A DNA stretch of 64,000 nucleotides from Drosophila miranda (taxonomy: Eukaryota; Arthropoda; Insecta; Diptera; Drosophilidae). Within the stretch, counting starts at the first letter, position 1; every line of letters begins with the position of its first letter. The stretch is taken from contig NC_046677.1 of the NCBI RefSeq assembly GCF_003369915.1, forward strand, positions 18,742,913-18,806,912, in the 5' to 3' direction. Of the stretch, positions 47,901 to 60,747 are shown piece by piece. The position numbers were made by a program, and so were the translations under genes. Under the pieces are notes generated by a model, which was given only the letters and a program-made list of their open reading frames with translations, did no database searches and had not been told where the DNA came from.

Positions 47901-47937
47901 GATTCGTACTTTCGTTGTATATTTGTCGGGATATTAG
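41995..47937 (+). CDS. LManII: lysosomal alpha-mannosidase (GH38), second copy, with alternative catalytic exons
   Basis: Coding exons are inferred as 41995-42129, 43556-43926, 43982-44187, 44300-44436, then either 44546-44679 or 44831-44964, then 45070-45716, 45780-46000, 46065-46476, 46877-47319 and 47371-47937. One alternative exon at a time gives 1090 residues. Exon 1 starts [21 protein letters not shown], a likely signal peptide. GH38 sites are [17 protein letters not shown], then MGGDFTYQ or MGEDFHYQ (acid/base Asp, one per alternative exon), and [10 protein letters not shown]. The C-terminus has an extra polar stretch ([16 protein letters not shown]) absent from the first copy. The enzyme acts in lysosomal N-glycan breakdown. 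This gene and the upstream copy are a tandem pair. Confidence 0.87.
44546..44679 (+). CDS. LManII: alternative exon 5a of second mannosidase
   Basis: 134 bases, starts in phase 0 and ends in phase 2, from [11 protein letters not shown] to KNLDKLIR. Acceptor CACTAG, donor CG|GTAATT. It carries MGGDFTYQ. Mutually exclusive with the exon at 44831 by frame: including both (268 bases) would shift the frame. Confidence 0.8.
44831..44964 (+). CDS. LManII: alternative exon 5b of second mannosidase
   Basis: 134 bases, same phases as 5a, from [11 protein letters not shown] to TNMDKLIK. Acceptor AAACAG, donor AA|GTAAGT (stronger than that of 5a). It carries MGEDFHYQ. It is homologous to 5a and to the matching part of the first mannosidase ([11 protein letters not shown] to KNMDKLIK). 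Confidence 0.8.
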
Positions 47938-50066
47938 GCCTTGACTAATTGTAATTCATTAATAACCTTTATAAACATGAAAATGTATAAATATATATAT
48001 CTATATATGTATATAAAAATGTTCTGTTGGTTTGTTAAAAACACGAAAAGCCCTGCACCGATTTTCAGCTGACACATAATATTCATTCCCATGATGGTTA
48101 TTCGCTATATATAAAACCGGAAACGTCCGCAATAAGCACGATGATTAACATTTCCAGAAATAATTAAGATTAGACTGAATCCAGGCGAATGGTAGGTTCT
48201 AAAACACGAAAGACAGGTGTACGCTACCATGCGCTCGTTGTAAGTAGACTTAATTATTGTTTTATAAGCAAGACATATATAGACCAATTACAAAAATTGA
48301 TTTTCTACATAATGTATATATTGACGTTAACACAAAAACAAAATTTTCATACAATAACATTGATTATAAATTTCATAGGGGTTCGAAAAAATGCGCACAA
48401 CGAAGAAACAATTTGGTGAGGCACTTGCTGAACCATGTTTTGGTTAACAGCCCACAGCTGATCTTTAGCTGCTCGCAGAGCTTATAAAAACAATTTAAAA
48501 TTTTAATAAAAGTATCTGTTCCATTCCTTATTTGTTGAAACAAAATTGCCGTTTTTTTAGTTTGAAAATGTTGAGTTTAATGCCGCTAGGAAAAGTGTGA
48601 GAGAGAGACCCGGGTAACGTAGCCACTAGAATTACATTATTATTATTATGGATGCCACAGATTTACGCTTTTTTGGGGGCGGTTATGGGCGTAGCAAATT
48701 TGGAAGCATACTTGATTCAGGGGAGCTCTCAAAACTAGGCTTTAAACAAGACGGACAGAATCGCTATTGATACTGATCAAGAGTATCTATGCATTTGGTG
48801 GTCGGAAACGCTTTCTTCTGAGTTTTACTTCAAGTACTTTAAAAAGGCTTCAAGGCTTTAAAAAGTGACGACCTCCGCCTTAGAGAGGTCTTGAAGATGT
48901 GTTGTATCCGTACTGTATTTGGTCTGCCCAATTCTTAATTAAAATAAGCACAGAGTTGAACTAGTTGTATTTATATGTAAGTACATACATACATATTTAA
49001 TATGTAAATATGCATGTATATAATCGGCCAACTTTGGAGGGTGAAACTTTTTTCATTAAAATACTATAAGTGTGCATACATTTACTCACACTGCATTTAT
49101 AATGCTTGAACTAGAGACTAGAGAGCACAGCACAGTTCCTGGTACAATTTGTGTTGTGTGAGACTAAAACTAAAAAAAATCGCGATTATCTTAACTTGTA
49201 TACAATTGCAGAATCGAAAGGTAATTGTAGACCGGCATCACCTCTCACTTAAAATCAATAAAAATACGCTACTGTCTGTACCAGAGTTAAAAATTTTCCA
49301 CCTTGTCAATGAATTAAACAACATTTCAGTACATACCGCATAAATCTTTTTATTTTCGTGTTCATATGTATGTACGTGCCTTATGAACCAGTCCATCTCC
49401 AGCTTGAATTTAATATGCTAGATTGCAAACACATACTCTTACATACATACGTATGGCAAAACGATGTATGTAGTACGATGAACTATGTATGTATGTACGT
49501 ACAAATGTTGGGTCGCAGGAAGGAACATGGAGCAACGAATTATAGGGTGAAATATTTAATTAGCGCACAAGCTAAATTAACAATTAATTTTTATAGAAAC
49601 GGTAAGTTCAAAAGAAGTTGGCGCATTTTCTGACCAACACAATTAGGCATGTATACATATGTATGTATGTATACAATAAACGAAAGCGTGTGTGTAGATC
49701 AGAGGTCGGTAGCGTCTTATGCACATTGCAGCTTCTCTCGTACACGTGTATAAACGACCGGTCGGACTCTGTAGAACCGATTACAAAAAGGTATGGTTCA
49801 AAGGTGCTTTTTTCACAAAAAAAAATAAAAAAATAATATCCAAATTCTATTATTTACATACATATGTATGTATGTATGTACATTCTAATGGAAGCAAAAA
49901 AATGCATGTATTAAGCATGAAAACTTTTTCGATACGTGAATTCCTTGCTTCCATTAGAACGCATAAAGAATGTGCTTAAGCAATTTATACAACAGGAAAA
50001 GGGGTACGAACAAGCAATGTCCGCGGCTTTACATTAAGCAAGACAACATGAAACGTAAAGTAGTTT
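47938..50066. other. intergenic region with a DINE-1 remnant
   Basis: AT-rich. A decayed DINE-1-like piece lies at about 48648-48830 (GGATGCCACAGATTTACG; GGTGGTCGGAAACGC). TACATACATATGTATG simple sequence is frequent. No gene is supported. Confidence 0.4.
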
Positions 50067-50086
50067 ACAAGTTGTCTTTATTTTTT

Positions 50087-50488
50087 CTTGAAACTGTGGG
50101 ATATAAACGTCTTAGGATTGTTAAAAACAAAACAAAAATTTCAAAATGGCGCCTGCTACCTCCCGTTGAGTAACAGCAGCTTGTTTTCAAAAATAAATAT
50201 TTCCTAATCGGGAAGACGAATATACGTAGTCTAAAATATTATAATACAAAATAGTTCAAAATTTGTCCATAAAAATACAAAAAAATATATTTGAATTACT
50301 TTATAGTTCATCTGGACAATTTTTTGAAATTTTCTTTGGAGACTTTAATGGTTTTAAGATATTGAGATTTTAGTGTGAGCGCATACCGTGACAATAGATA
50401 GCGCAGTCCGGCCGGCAATGAACATTTTTGAAATCCCTTTTGGATTTTAAGAATCTTATCTGAGACTATTATATCCCACAGTTTCAAG
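50087..50488. repeat. inverted-repeat element next to the piwi fragment
   Basis: CTTGAAACTGTGGGATATA (50087-50105) is exactly inverted at 50470-50488, and looser similarity extends the arms to about 70 bp each. The interior is non-coding. It ends about 15-30 bases from the piwi-derived fragment. Confidence 0.45.
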
Positions 50489-50517
50489 GAAATTGAAAGA
50501 CCACTTACAAATCGTGT

Positions 50518-50945
50518 AAAAAACGCGTGTTGAAAGATTTAGTGGCCACAATGTATGCCAGCATCGAAGAACTGATTTAAAAACCCTGTGCTAACACCGT
50601 CACGATAGAATAGTACACCTCTTGGTAACTTTTGATGCTCTCGCTTATATTTTCTCAAGGCCTTCGCTATCATTGTCCAAAGGTACATCAAAGACACTGC
50701 ACTCTGAGACAGTGCTAAAGTAAGTCGAATCTGCTGAAGATCCATGGAAGCAACTAAAGCAAGCCTTCCGGCGGTCACGAGCGCTTTATACGATATCATA
50801 CGACCTATTTTGATTATCAAACCTTTCTACATTGTTGTTGGGAACAAGGCACAAGACTAATTTTGGATCCATGCGCGCACAAGCCATAGCTCGCACATAC
50901 ATATGTCCCAGTGCGATCATCGTAAATTGTTATTCGAGTTTGAAC
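50518..50945 (-). pseudogene. piwi-derived pseudogene fragment
   Basis: On the minus strand this segment matches two parts of the piwi gene at roughly 85-90% by eye. 50518-50797 matches the PIWI-domain exon around 13686-14050 (MIAKALRKYKREHQKLP; LFYRDGVSTG). 50802-50945 matches 14280-14410, including the piece of intron 7 next to its donor (CTATTTTGATTATCAAACC). The exon piece has a deletion of about 60 bases, a 12-base deletion and several substitutions, and the stretch between the two blocks is deleted. Because intron sequence is kept, it arose by DNA-level duplication and not by reverse transcription. It cannot encode a working protein. Confidence 0.85.
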
Positions 50946-53256
50946 CAGATTTTAAATTTTCCTCATCCGCTCATCCATCCACTTGGTAATATGGACAAAA
51001 AATGTCCACATTGTCATGCACTCAAATTCAAACAAATTCAAACCTGTTCCTGAAGTCGATTCGCTGATTCAATTAATTATTTCAAATTACATCTTTCGCA
51101 GCAACAGAAATAGTTCACAATACTACGGAAAATAGTTGGACAAGTCAGCTAGTTTTTTATTATATAAATTATAACTTCATTACTAGTTTTGAAATTTAAA
51201 AAACACGAAAAATTTCCAAATTTTAGTGGGACGGTGAGAAAGCTATTTGGCACCGTTGGGCAGGTGTTCTCTGAAACCTCTGGTGGTTGAAAATATTTTT
51301 TTATTGTTTTTCAAAATGTTCTCCAAGCAGATGAGAAGCGATTTTCGAACTTTTTTTCGAAACTCAGAAGGTAGTAAAGTCTCTAAAACAAAGCTTTATT
51401 TGAATCTTTCGGCGTCAAAAAATTTAATTCATTCTACAAAACCGCCCAAGAAATAGTTCTCTACCTTTCAGAAAATAGGCTTATTGCTGAAAATAGCAAA
51501 ATTATCAATGCACAATTGGGTTGTTACAATGCTAAAAGTGGCCGTTACTTAGGAGAGATATAAAAATTGCAACCCTCGTATACCACAATAGAGTAAAGGC
51601 GCATTTTGAATTTTACTTAGACTACGATATGGACGAAAAAGAATACACAAACTGAACAGGTTTTTTCTAAGAAACGATTGCGAAATTTTATTAATATCTT
51701 TCATTATTTTACTATGTATATTGCTTAATGCTTATAAATGTAGGATGTAGCTAATTTAAAATTGACTATTCACCTTTTATTAGTATTCTATTGGCTTTCA
51801 TCTAGTATCGTTGAATTTGTAATAAGCGAGAAAGGATATCTTTGGGGGCGAAAACTACTGAATCTATATGAAACTACAATTTCTTACGTTTTTGCTTTTA
51901 CTTCCCAGAAATAGACGGGCAAACAGAAAAACAAAGAAATATGTACATATTAGAGCTATATCGACTTGGCGTGGCGTTGTGATCCAAAATATATGATTAT
52001 ATGTACATATATTTATTAATGGTCAGAGCTGCCTTTAAAATGAAACTAAAGATAATGATTGTTCTGCTATGATTACATTGAGGCAAAATTAGTAGTCAGT
52101 GAAATTAAAAAACTGGCCATACCTTATAAACTACATATATGTATGTATATAGTATGTGACTGCATATCGTCTGCAATAAAAGCTTGATATTGTGTTACAT
52201 GTCTTTTCAGCTCATCCACTTTTCGGTTTATTTGAAACTTCTGGGGTTTTAAAATAAGATAAGTATCATTTGTAATGCCTACGCAAAAGTAAACTGGCAG
52301 ATTATATCAATGAGCTTTTTATACCCACATTGACTAAAAACAAATGTCTTTATACATGTATATGTATATATAAATACAATACAATTGTAAAATGTATCAA
52401 CACATATGTACATTCAATCATAAAGGCACATTTTGAATTTTCTAATATTTAGAATTTCAGTTAACTTTGTTCTATTGGCTTATTGGACCCAGTTGGACCC
52501 ACTCATGTTTATTAAGAGCAGCGGTCGACAAGCCCCTATCTTATGTGCATAGGAAGGTGCGCTGGCTCTAACGTACAGGTGCATAACACTGGTGTGCACC
52601 AATAGATTGTTCCGCTTTGCAGGCTGTCTACGCACACAAACGCTCTAAAAGCATGTGAAAAAATGCTTGCCGACCCCTGACTTAGAGTTGCATGGTATAC
52701 ATATGTACGTATGTATATATATACTAAATTCATACTAGTTCAAATACATTTGCATATGTATATTTATGTGTCTCTAAGATTACAGTAAATTATTATGTAC
52801 AATGTACGTACATACATATGTATATAAACTTAAAAAATCAAAGGAAGGCTAACTTCGGGGACCGAAGCATTTGATACCTTTGCAGATATATCTTTGCAAT
52901 ATCAGCTAATACATTCATCCGATATTTAGGCAATTTGACTTGGCTATAAAAATAAATGATACATTATATTCATAAACAGAGAAAATTTCCTCTCACAAAA
53001 ACATATTTTTCGATTTGTCTATTGTATCTAGACGGTTCTTGACGGCGGTACTAACCGTATGGGGATGTCTGTGAAAAGTTTCAGTTAGATAGCTTTAACT
53101 GACAGAAGCTAGAAGCTGACAGACGGACACATGTGGCCATCCTTATCAGATGCCATGTACTAGATGTGATTAAAGATGCTTTCTTTTGTGCTTTGCTAAC
53201 ATTTTGTCAAAACTCTACAAGGTTATTTCAACAGATATGAAATTAATTATTGCTGC
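50946..53256. other. intergenic region
   Basis: AT-rich, with TACATATGTATG simple sequence and a diverged dispersed repeat near 52844-53165 (CGGGGACCGAAGCATTTGATACC; TGACAGACGGACAC). No gene seen. Confidence 0.4.
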
Positions 53257-56200
53257 TTAAGTACACTCTGAGTTCTCCCAATTTGTGCGAGCCCAATAAG
53301 GAAATTCAGTTTCGTACTCCCATCCAGGACCCTGAAAAAAAAGTTATTTATTTATTAAGAAATAACTTATATGGGAATAAAATGTTGCATTCAAACAAAC
53401 CTTGTATTTCCAGGCATGCAGATACATGATAAGGTCCTTAGACTTTGGATCACGGTAGTGCACTTTGCATTCATAACAATGCGGATCTGTTGTGATTTTA
53501 TTTAGCTTAATCCCAACATCCACATTGCCACCATCGACAGCGAGGATAGTATCGGGTGCCTGCAGTACTGACGAAATTTCGGTAGGATCCTTCGGATCAG
53601 TGCATGAAAATTCCTTTGGAAAGTTGGGAGGTTCTAATTTTTTAGCGCCCACTTCAGCTCGAGAAGGTTCTATGCAAGGCGGAGTAGTTTCGCGTGAATT
53701 TAGGCCCACGTCATCGTCGCTATGCTGAACAACTACAATTATATTTAAAATACAAAATATATGCATTATTAATTAAGAGGAGCGGGGACACGTTTTTTTA
53801 TATGTATCTATATTTATTTACCAACCGAAAGTTTGGTCGCTGCTCAGGCTCTCCCCATCTGTTTCGTCCTTAGAACTTTTAAATATAGATATATCGGAAT
53901 CATAATCTATTCCCAACCAGTTCTCCGCATTGTGGATGTTAATGAGATCTCTTATAAGCTCATCGTCTGACTTTCCACCGATATCCCCGAAACGCCCTTT
54001 TAAAGGGCCGAAGACTTCATGATTGTATAGAGGATCGTTAAGAATTGGATAGCCTATAAAATACATTTTCGTTAGTTCAACGCTAATTACTCGTGGGCTC
54101 TGATCACTGATTTCTCTCACCTAGATATTGCAAATGTACACGGATCTGATGCATCCTTCCAGTAAGTGGTTTGCACAGTACAACACTAGTTTTTCCGTTT
54201 TGTGAAATCTTTTGGAAAGTGGTGGTACAATCTTTCCCTCGTTGCGATACTTTACACACGCCAATTTTGTAACTTACTACCTCAATGGGCTCCTTACATT
54301 CCACGATTTCGCTAAAAATTAAAAGGAAAAAAAGGAATTAAAGATGCCTTTAAATACTTTTAATCGTTTTCTTTAACTTACTCTGGAAAAATTCCTTCCA
54401 CTCTACATATATACTCTTTTTCTACTTGTCTATTGCGAATTTGCTGCTCCATTTGTCTTGCCTTCTTTGGGCTCCGTCCGAACAGTAATAGGCCAGATGT
54501 CAACCGGTCAAGCCGATGAATTGTGCGCAGATTCTTGAGGTTAAATTCTTTAGCGAGTATGAAAACAACAGTATTGTGCCTATAGCGGCCACAAGGGTGG
54601 ACCTAAAGATACATACAGATACAGAAAAGGAGATTTTATAATATTAATACAAAAAATTGGTTTTCTATAAATGTTATTAACACTTAACTATTCATATTGT
54701 TTTGTAAGCAAACAGCAAAATAACTTAGTTTTCTATCAATACTCAAATTACACTGATTGACACGGAAAATGGATCAAACATCGGACAAGAATATTCTTAT
54801 ATGATTTTAATCGCTGAACACAATCTGACCTCCAAAAGTGCCTACATAAACAATAGGCTACATGAAAATTGTTCATGGATTTTTCGATTCCAGTAATTGG
54901 TTGACAGTTCAAACTTTAAACGGGGTTTTTTGGAACTTTGAGTCGTGTTTAGCGATAAAATTCTCATAAGAATATTACTATTCGATGTTTGAATCAGCAA
55001 AAAAGTTTTTCTTGGTCCACCAGTTTTTTGATCCTATTTGCGCTTGAATAAAATAGCCTCAACTAGAATTTCAGATTTTTTGTGAAAATGGATGTGTGTA
55101 ACGTCCAAAAGGAATCGTTTCCGACACAATAAAGTATATGATTCTTGATCAGCCGAGTCGATTGAGCCCTTTCTGACTGTCCGTCCCTATGAGCGCCTAG
55201 TGCTCAAACACTATAAGAGCTAGAGCAACGACATTTTATATCCAGACTTCTGTGATATGTCACTGTTACAAGTGTTTTTCAAAACTTCGCCCCGCCCACT
55301 TCCCCCACAAATGGCGAAAATCTGTGGCATCCACAATTTCAAAGATACGAGAAAACAGAAAACGCAGAATCGTAGGAGATGACTATATCTTCTAGAGTGC
55401 AAAATCTGAACCAGATCGTATAATTATTATAACCAGAATCAAGAAAAAAATTTCATTCTCTCTCGCTCTGTCTCTCTCTAACACACAGGTTTCATGGTCG
55501 GCTTTGCCTATGGCAAAATGAGAGTTCAAGGATCTCAGAGACTATAAGAGCTAGAGCAACCAAATTTGGTATCCACACTCCTCCTGTATCGAACCTTGAC
55601 AAGTTTATTTCAAAATTTCGCCCCATCCTCTTCCGCTCCCACTAAGGGCGAAAGTATGTGGCAACAACAGTATTGAAGATTAGATAGCCTGTTAGATTTA
55701 TTTAAATGTTAAAAAAAGCTCAAGTAAAGAATAAAGTTTCTGATAACATTATCAGCGCTGAAACTATTTGCGTATTTAAGATGGCAGTCGTCAAAGCCAC
55801 TTACAGGTATTGATGCAGGCTTATTTACAACTACAAGGTCCTCATTCATATGCACAATTTTAATTGGTTGACATGTCACAGGAACTTCGTGTCTGCAAAT
55901 ATAGCCATAAATCTGTCGTTAGATACATAATCATTACATGCGGTGCATAGGGCGAAATAAATAAAACATTATTATTGTAATAGCAAAAACTAACCTAACT
56001 AACCTGTTTTAATAACACCAGGCAACAAAATCAAACTTTTTTTACTCCACGAACCAAATTTTGTCTGATAGATTTGGGAGTTTTCAAATTTTTAATACAT
56101 TTTTTTCCCGGCAAGGTCTTTTTAAAAAAAAAAAAATAAAAAAAGTGTTAGTGCTTTTTTGACATGACCTAAGTATGTTGCATCTGGTTAACCATTAACC

Positions 56201-57546
56201 GTTTACCCATAGATTTTTATAAACGATACCCCAAACGGCGCATAGTTAATAAATACAAATAAAATATGAAAACAGAATAAATAATTTTTTCTACTTTTCC
56301 AGAAATAAAAAAAGCTTTAAAATTTTTTTAAAAATCTATCAGAAAAAGTTGGTTTTGTTCGAAGCGTAAAAATCCTGTTGCATGGTGTTATCGGGCATTT
56401 TACAAATATTTTGGGAATATCGACAAGAGGTCGTATATACGCGTAACAGGTCCATTAATTGGTCCGATGTTGATAACGCCCAAAAGTTGTCAGAAAGTAC
56501 CCGAACCATTTAAATAAATATAACATTATAAATAAAGTACGTGCGGTATAAAGACGATTTCAGTCTGTCTGTATGTAAATTAGTCTCTTTGCTTCAATCA
56601 TTTTCATATTAAAATTAACGTGTGCTTTTCCAGTAAGATTTGTTTGAAAGAGGATTAGTCTTGCTGTGGGTGGCTATCTTCAGGGATATATTGTACATAT
56701 GTAGGTGGTATGTATATACTATGTGAGTCAAAGATAGCCAGACCTTGGTCTTTTTATTTTTGATAATATATTGAATTATGACCGTGTAATTTTTCTATAA
56801 TAATTAATTGTGTTATCAGTAACTAAAAAAACACTACTTGTAAAGAAACGGAAACTATTTTAGTTTCGGTGTTATCAGTATTCGTAGCTGAACCGTCAAT
56901 GCAAAATTACCTGTGAACTATATTAGCGAGAAGATCGTTGTGTTTTAATCGATAGTCAATAGGGACTTTCTCGAAGTTAACTGTCAATGTGCCTGCTTGG
57001 ATACAACGTTCGTACTCTTCAGAAGGGTGTGCGCGAAACTCCCGTGAAAATATATCCAGAATCTTTTCTCCCACCCAACGTCCTTTTGTAAAAGTTGTGA
57101 AGGTGAAGTAGTACGGGTAGACCTTTCTAAGACCTTTTTAATGATTATTATATATATCCAAACCATTTAATTCCATTCGTCAAGAAATACCTTACCATTT
57201 TCAATATAGTAAGACGTTTCTTGATATCGCTCGTCCGTAAATCCGGGTCTTTTGGCCTTCAGAGCCTTCGTTTCAAGTTTGGCCTTCAAAAGTTAATATA
57301 ATTATTTTAAGCCTACAGAGGGTTTATTATGATTTTCACTAGACGTTTGCAACGCAGAAAAAATATAATCGCCGACCTGCTGGGGACTCTTTCTTTGCGT
57401 TATAAACATCCAATCAAAATAAATATTTAGCATACGAATTTTCAATGTCCTACCTTTTTTAAATCCTTAATTGTATCGCTATTATCAGTTTTCCTTTTTT
57501 CTGGTATTTTGATTTTCTCGTTTTCGGCCTCCCTGGTTGATATAAT
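53257..57546 (-). CDS. RluA-2: RPUSD2-type RNA pseudouridine synthase (RluA family), 5' end not placed
   Basis: Nine exons are inferred: 57546-57454, 57283-57196, 57133-56911, 55892-55805, 54602-54382, 54311-54121, 54053-53822, 53719-53401 and 53331-53257, giving 509 residues in one frame. The order of parts matches vertebrate RPUSD2: YYIENGLRKVYPYYF, an S4-like region, VVVNKPASIPVHPCGRYRHN, the catalytic HRLDRLTSG (Asp), RPLTGR-like CKPLTGRMHQIRVHLQ, and the C-terminal zinc-type CYECKVHYRDP with MYLHAWKYKGPGWEYE. The enzyme converts uridine to pseudouridine in RNA; targets are not shown by sequence. The first inferred exon has no ATG and begins in phase 0, so an upstream exon is needed. The exon ending at 63471 is a candidate. 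The 53719 acceptor is chosen because it alone keeps the frame. Confidence 0.82.
55083..55680 (-). mobile_element. DINE-1-like element, reverse orientation, in RluA-2 intron
   Basis: Reverse-oriented family sequence (GTAACGTCCAAAAGGAATCG; CTTGATCAGCCGAGTCGATTG) with CGAAAATCTGTGGCATCC blocks. It lies in the 1.2-kb intron between 54603 and 55804. It is truncated and has lost its termini. Confidence 0.6.
56012..56391. repeat. inverted-repeat element in RluA-2 intron
   Basis: ATAACACCAGGCAAC (56012-56026) and GTTGCATGGTGTTAT (56377-56391) are inverted copies with 14 of 15 bases matching. The interior is AT-rich and non-coding, with further loose pairing (AATCAAACTTTTT / AAAAAGTTGGTTTT). It could be a MITE. 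Confidence 0.35.
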
Positions 57547-58559
57547 CTGTAAGATAAATAAGAGAAAATAACATCATGAATACAATGATTAATTTTTTAG
57601 TAATTATTTAATTAACTCTCTTTTTATACCTTTTTAAAATGGCTACTTGTTATATTTGGCAGATCGGGGTACTTAATAATATAGCTTACATCGATCATCT
57701 AAAAAACAAACACTTTCAAGTGAATATGTGTATCTATATCTTGCATATATATGCATCTATATTTCCTTACTATAGCACCTATGTGATTAAGTGTTCCGAC
57801 TTTGACCAAGTATTGCTAAGCTCGGAAAAGGTACAAGAAATCAAAGAATCGTTTTCCGTACTGTGTTATATAGTTTGAATAAAGCGGAAACGGAAAAAGG
57901 CACCAATTGATTCGTTACTGAATACGGGGAGAGGGAAAAGAAAGGAACCACGACCAATAGTTAACGCAATAGAAATTCGTTGGCTGTATTTCCATCTCAT
58001 ATACATACGTATGCATGTTTAATATACGTACATTAGGGTGGAATAAAACTGGCAAAAAAATTAAATTTGTAATTCCTGTGCTGTTAATCCACGACTTCAT
58101 TAAAATAAAAAATGAATAAGGTCAATCAAAGTTCAATAACTTCATTTTGAGGCTCCCCATGAAGATCGTTTCAAATGTTCGACTTCAAAATACGTTTTCT
58201 TTTTCAAACATAATTTTTGCGGTGTGTTTCATCGATTCCAAACATGTTGCTTGTCGCTAAAATATTAAGTCGCTCTAAGCACTAATTATAGTGGGAACGA
58301 CAGATAACTAATATAAACATAAAAAATAATTGCACACACCTATGTACATATATAGCTATGCACTTTGATGGTCGTAAATAGCAAACTGTTTTGAAAATAT
58401 TCCATCTCGGAAAACGATCACTGTGGCAATTGGATGTGATGGAACCGCCGTGGACACTGGACATAAAATCTGAGTTAAATAATTACTGGGAAGAAATCGT
58501 AATCGTCCTTGCTGTGGCTTGTGTGCTTGTTGCATGCGAATGAGTTGCCACTTCGTCAT

Positions 58560-58815
58560 TTGGTACACCCGATACTCAAATATAGAATAGGGGTGTATTA
58601 GATTTATGGGGAAAGTATATATGTGTAACACCCAGAAAGAAGCGTTTCCGACCCTATAAGGTTTATATATCTTGATCAGCATCAATAGCCCAGTCGATAT
58701 AGCCATGGCTGTCCGGCCGTCTTGTTTGACGCTTTGTTGCAAGATTATAAGATCTAGAGCAATCAAATTTTGTATCCATACTCCTGTGATATCACACTGT
58801 TATGTTACAAGTGTA
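58560..58815 (-). mobile_element. DINE-1-like remnant, reverse orientation
   Basis: Reverse-oriented pieces of the family (ACACCCGATACTC; AAGCGTTTCCGACCC; CTTGATCAGCATCAATAGCC) with the 5' half missing. Confidence 0.5.
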
Positions 58816-60747
58816 AAATCAAAACCAGGGACCGCAAATAAAAGTTATGAATGCAAATTTTAAATAAATAAATCAATGTGAAAGAAATATGTTACGGCCA
58901 CATGGAATATACCAAAATTCATATTTTCATAAAGGGTACAAACTGCGCCTGTTGAGTAGTTGATTTCTTGCTTGCCAGATTTTAAAATACCATTAGATAT
59001 TGCTTTCTTTATAGAACAATCGATCGAAATGCCTCTTGTTGGCAAGATGGCCGAGTACTAATGTTACCGTAGTGTTTCATATTACGTAAGCTCATTAGAA
59101 TACCTAAATATTGTTCTACAAATAGTATATAGACTTGTACACTTGAGAATATCTACTTGCCTTTGACGCTTATATGTTCGGGGTGCCTTCCCAGAGCGAC
59201 TATCCGCTGACGTTTTTATTTTATTTTTGTTCTTTGTTTTCTTTGGCAGTGCGCCCAACGAATGATGAAAAGATGCTGCATGCCTGAAAAGCCGCGCGGG
59301 AGAGCCACATACCACGAAAGATGACGGCCGACACAGCCTAGCGGTCAAATCCCCTTAAGCAATCTCACAACTACAATGGTTCTGATATATGTTTACATGA
59401 ACATGTAAGCATAAATGTAAAAATACGTGTGCACGACAATGGACAAAAGATACACATAAAACCAATAATGTATGTACATATTCCATCTTAAACTTAGATG
59501 TGCTTCTGTACTGTCACGAAGTAAATAACCAAGTAAGAACGCAGTAGTCGGTACTTCTTATATAAGATATTCATAAATTAGGAACCAATTTGAAACCAAA
59601 AAACCCACTGCTGCCGATACTGGATATATGTATGTACATACGTACATACATATGTGTATGTGTATTTACTTTATGGGGTCACTAATGGCATTTACTTGTA
59701 CTCTACGAGCACCTCATATGAACATCTAGTATTATGAGCTAACATATGTGTATATATGTACATTCTTGCACTGACTACGCGTAAATCATGTCTGATTAGC
59801 AGACATTCACATACAAATGTATTTTTTTTTTTTACTACAAATATAATAATACATTTAGACTAGACTAGTATTTGAAGGATCATCATGATTTCAATTTCCA
59901 TAAAAAACTTTTGTTTCCGATCGGTCGATCGCTATGGCAGCACATTAGTGCTTTCATTCTATTTAAGCTGATTTAAGTAAAACAGACAGAAAAATTCTTT
60001 GACGTAGATTAGTTTTCCTAGGGCAATTTCATACAGTGATCGGCTCTGTGGGGAATCTGCCTGCTTGCAGCCGGATTACAGATTAGTTTACGTCGAAACA
60101 GGAAATGGTTCTTGGATGGCTGGTGTGGCGGATCAACAAAAAACACAAACAATACAAACAAAAAAAGATATACCCTATACATGTTCGGAGATCCTTCCAT
60201 CTCAGCGTTGCAAACGTGTTGTTACTACGAAACTATATACTATATTCATATAATTAATATAGAATACATTCGTTCCTAATTCCACATAAAATGATACTTT
60301 TTCTAAAGATCAGCGATGATACTATGCAAAACCCTATTTGAATCTTTGAATTTTTTAATGAATTATGTATTTTTTTTAGGTATTTTTCAAATGTAGTGTT
60401 TTTTATCACATAACCTAACTATCTTTCATCTGGTTGTATTGAACCTTGCAATTCTGAAAAATTCATCAGCTTTTCAGCTTTGAATACGACCCAAACACTC
60501 TGTAGCTTCAGCTACCAGCTTACCGACTGAAAAATATTAGCCTTTCAAATTCAAAATTAAACATTTTTTTTTTTTTGGTATGTTTGTTTTCCAAAAGTGT
60601 TACTATTAAAACTCAGGAAAAGTAAAAAAAATCAAATTTCTTGTGCTGCCTTTTTTTATTGTATAAATACATTAACTAGGCGCAATTTAAGGTATCGTTT
60701 GTACAAAGCTATGGAAACGATGCCGAGCGGCCTTTGCCACGGCTCTA

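Noticed and set aside
53719..53732. Acceptor at 53732 for the penultimate RluA-2 exon
   Set aside because: It would break the reading frame; the acceptor at 53719 keeps it, although its pyrimidine tract is weak.
58366..58556. Minus-strand frame MTKWQLIRMQQAHKPQQGRL as a possible RluA-2 first exon
   Set aside because: Its available donors leave phase 1, which does not fit the phase-0 start of the next exon, and its ATG abuts a DINE-1 remnant.
59040..59075. GATGGCCGAGTACTAATG as a tRNA-Leu/Ser-like 5' end
   Set aside because: No T-arm, anticodon stem or matching acceptor end follows within 100 bases.
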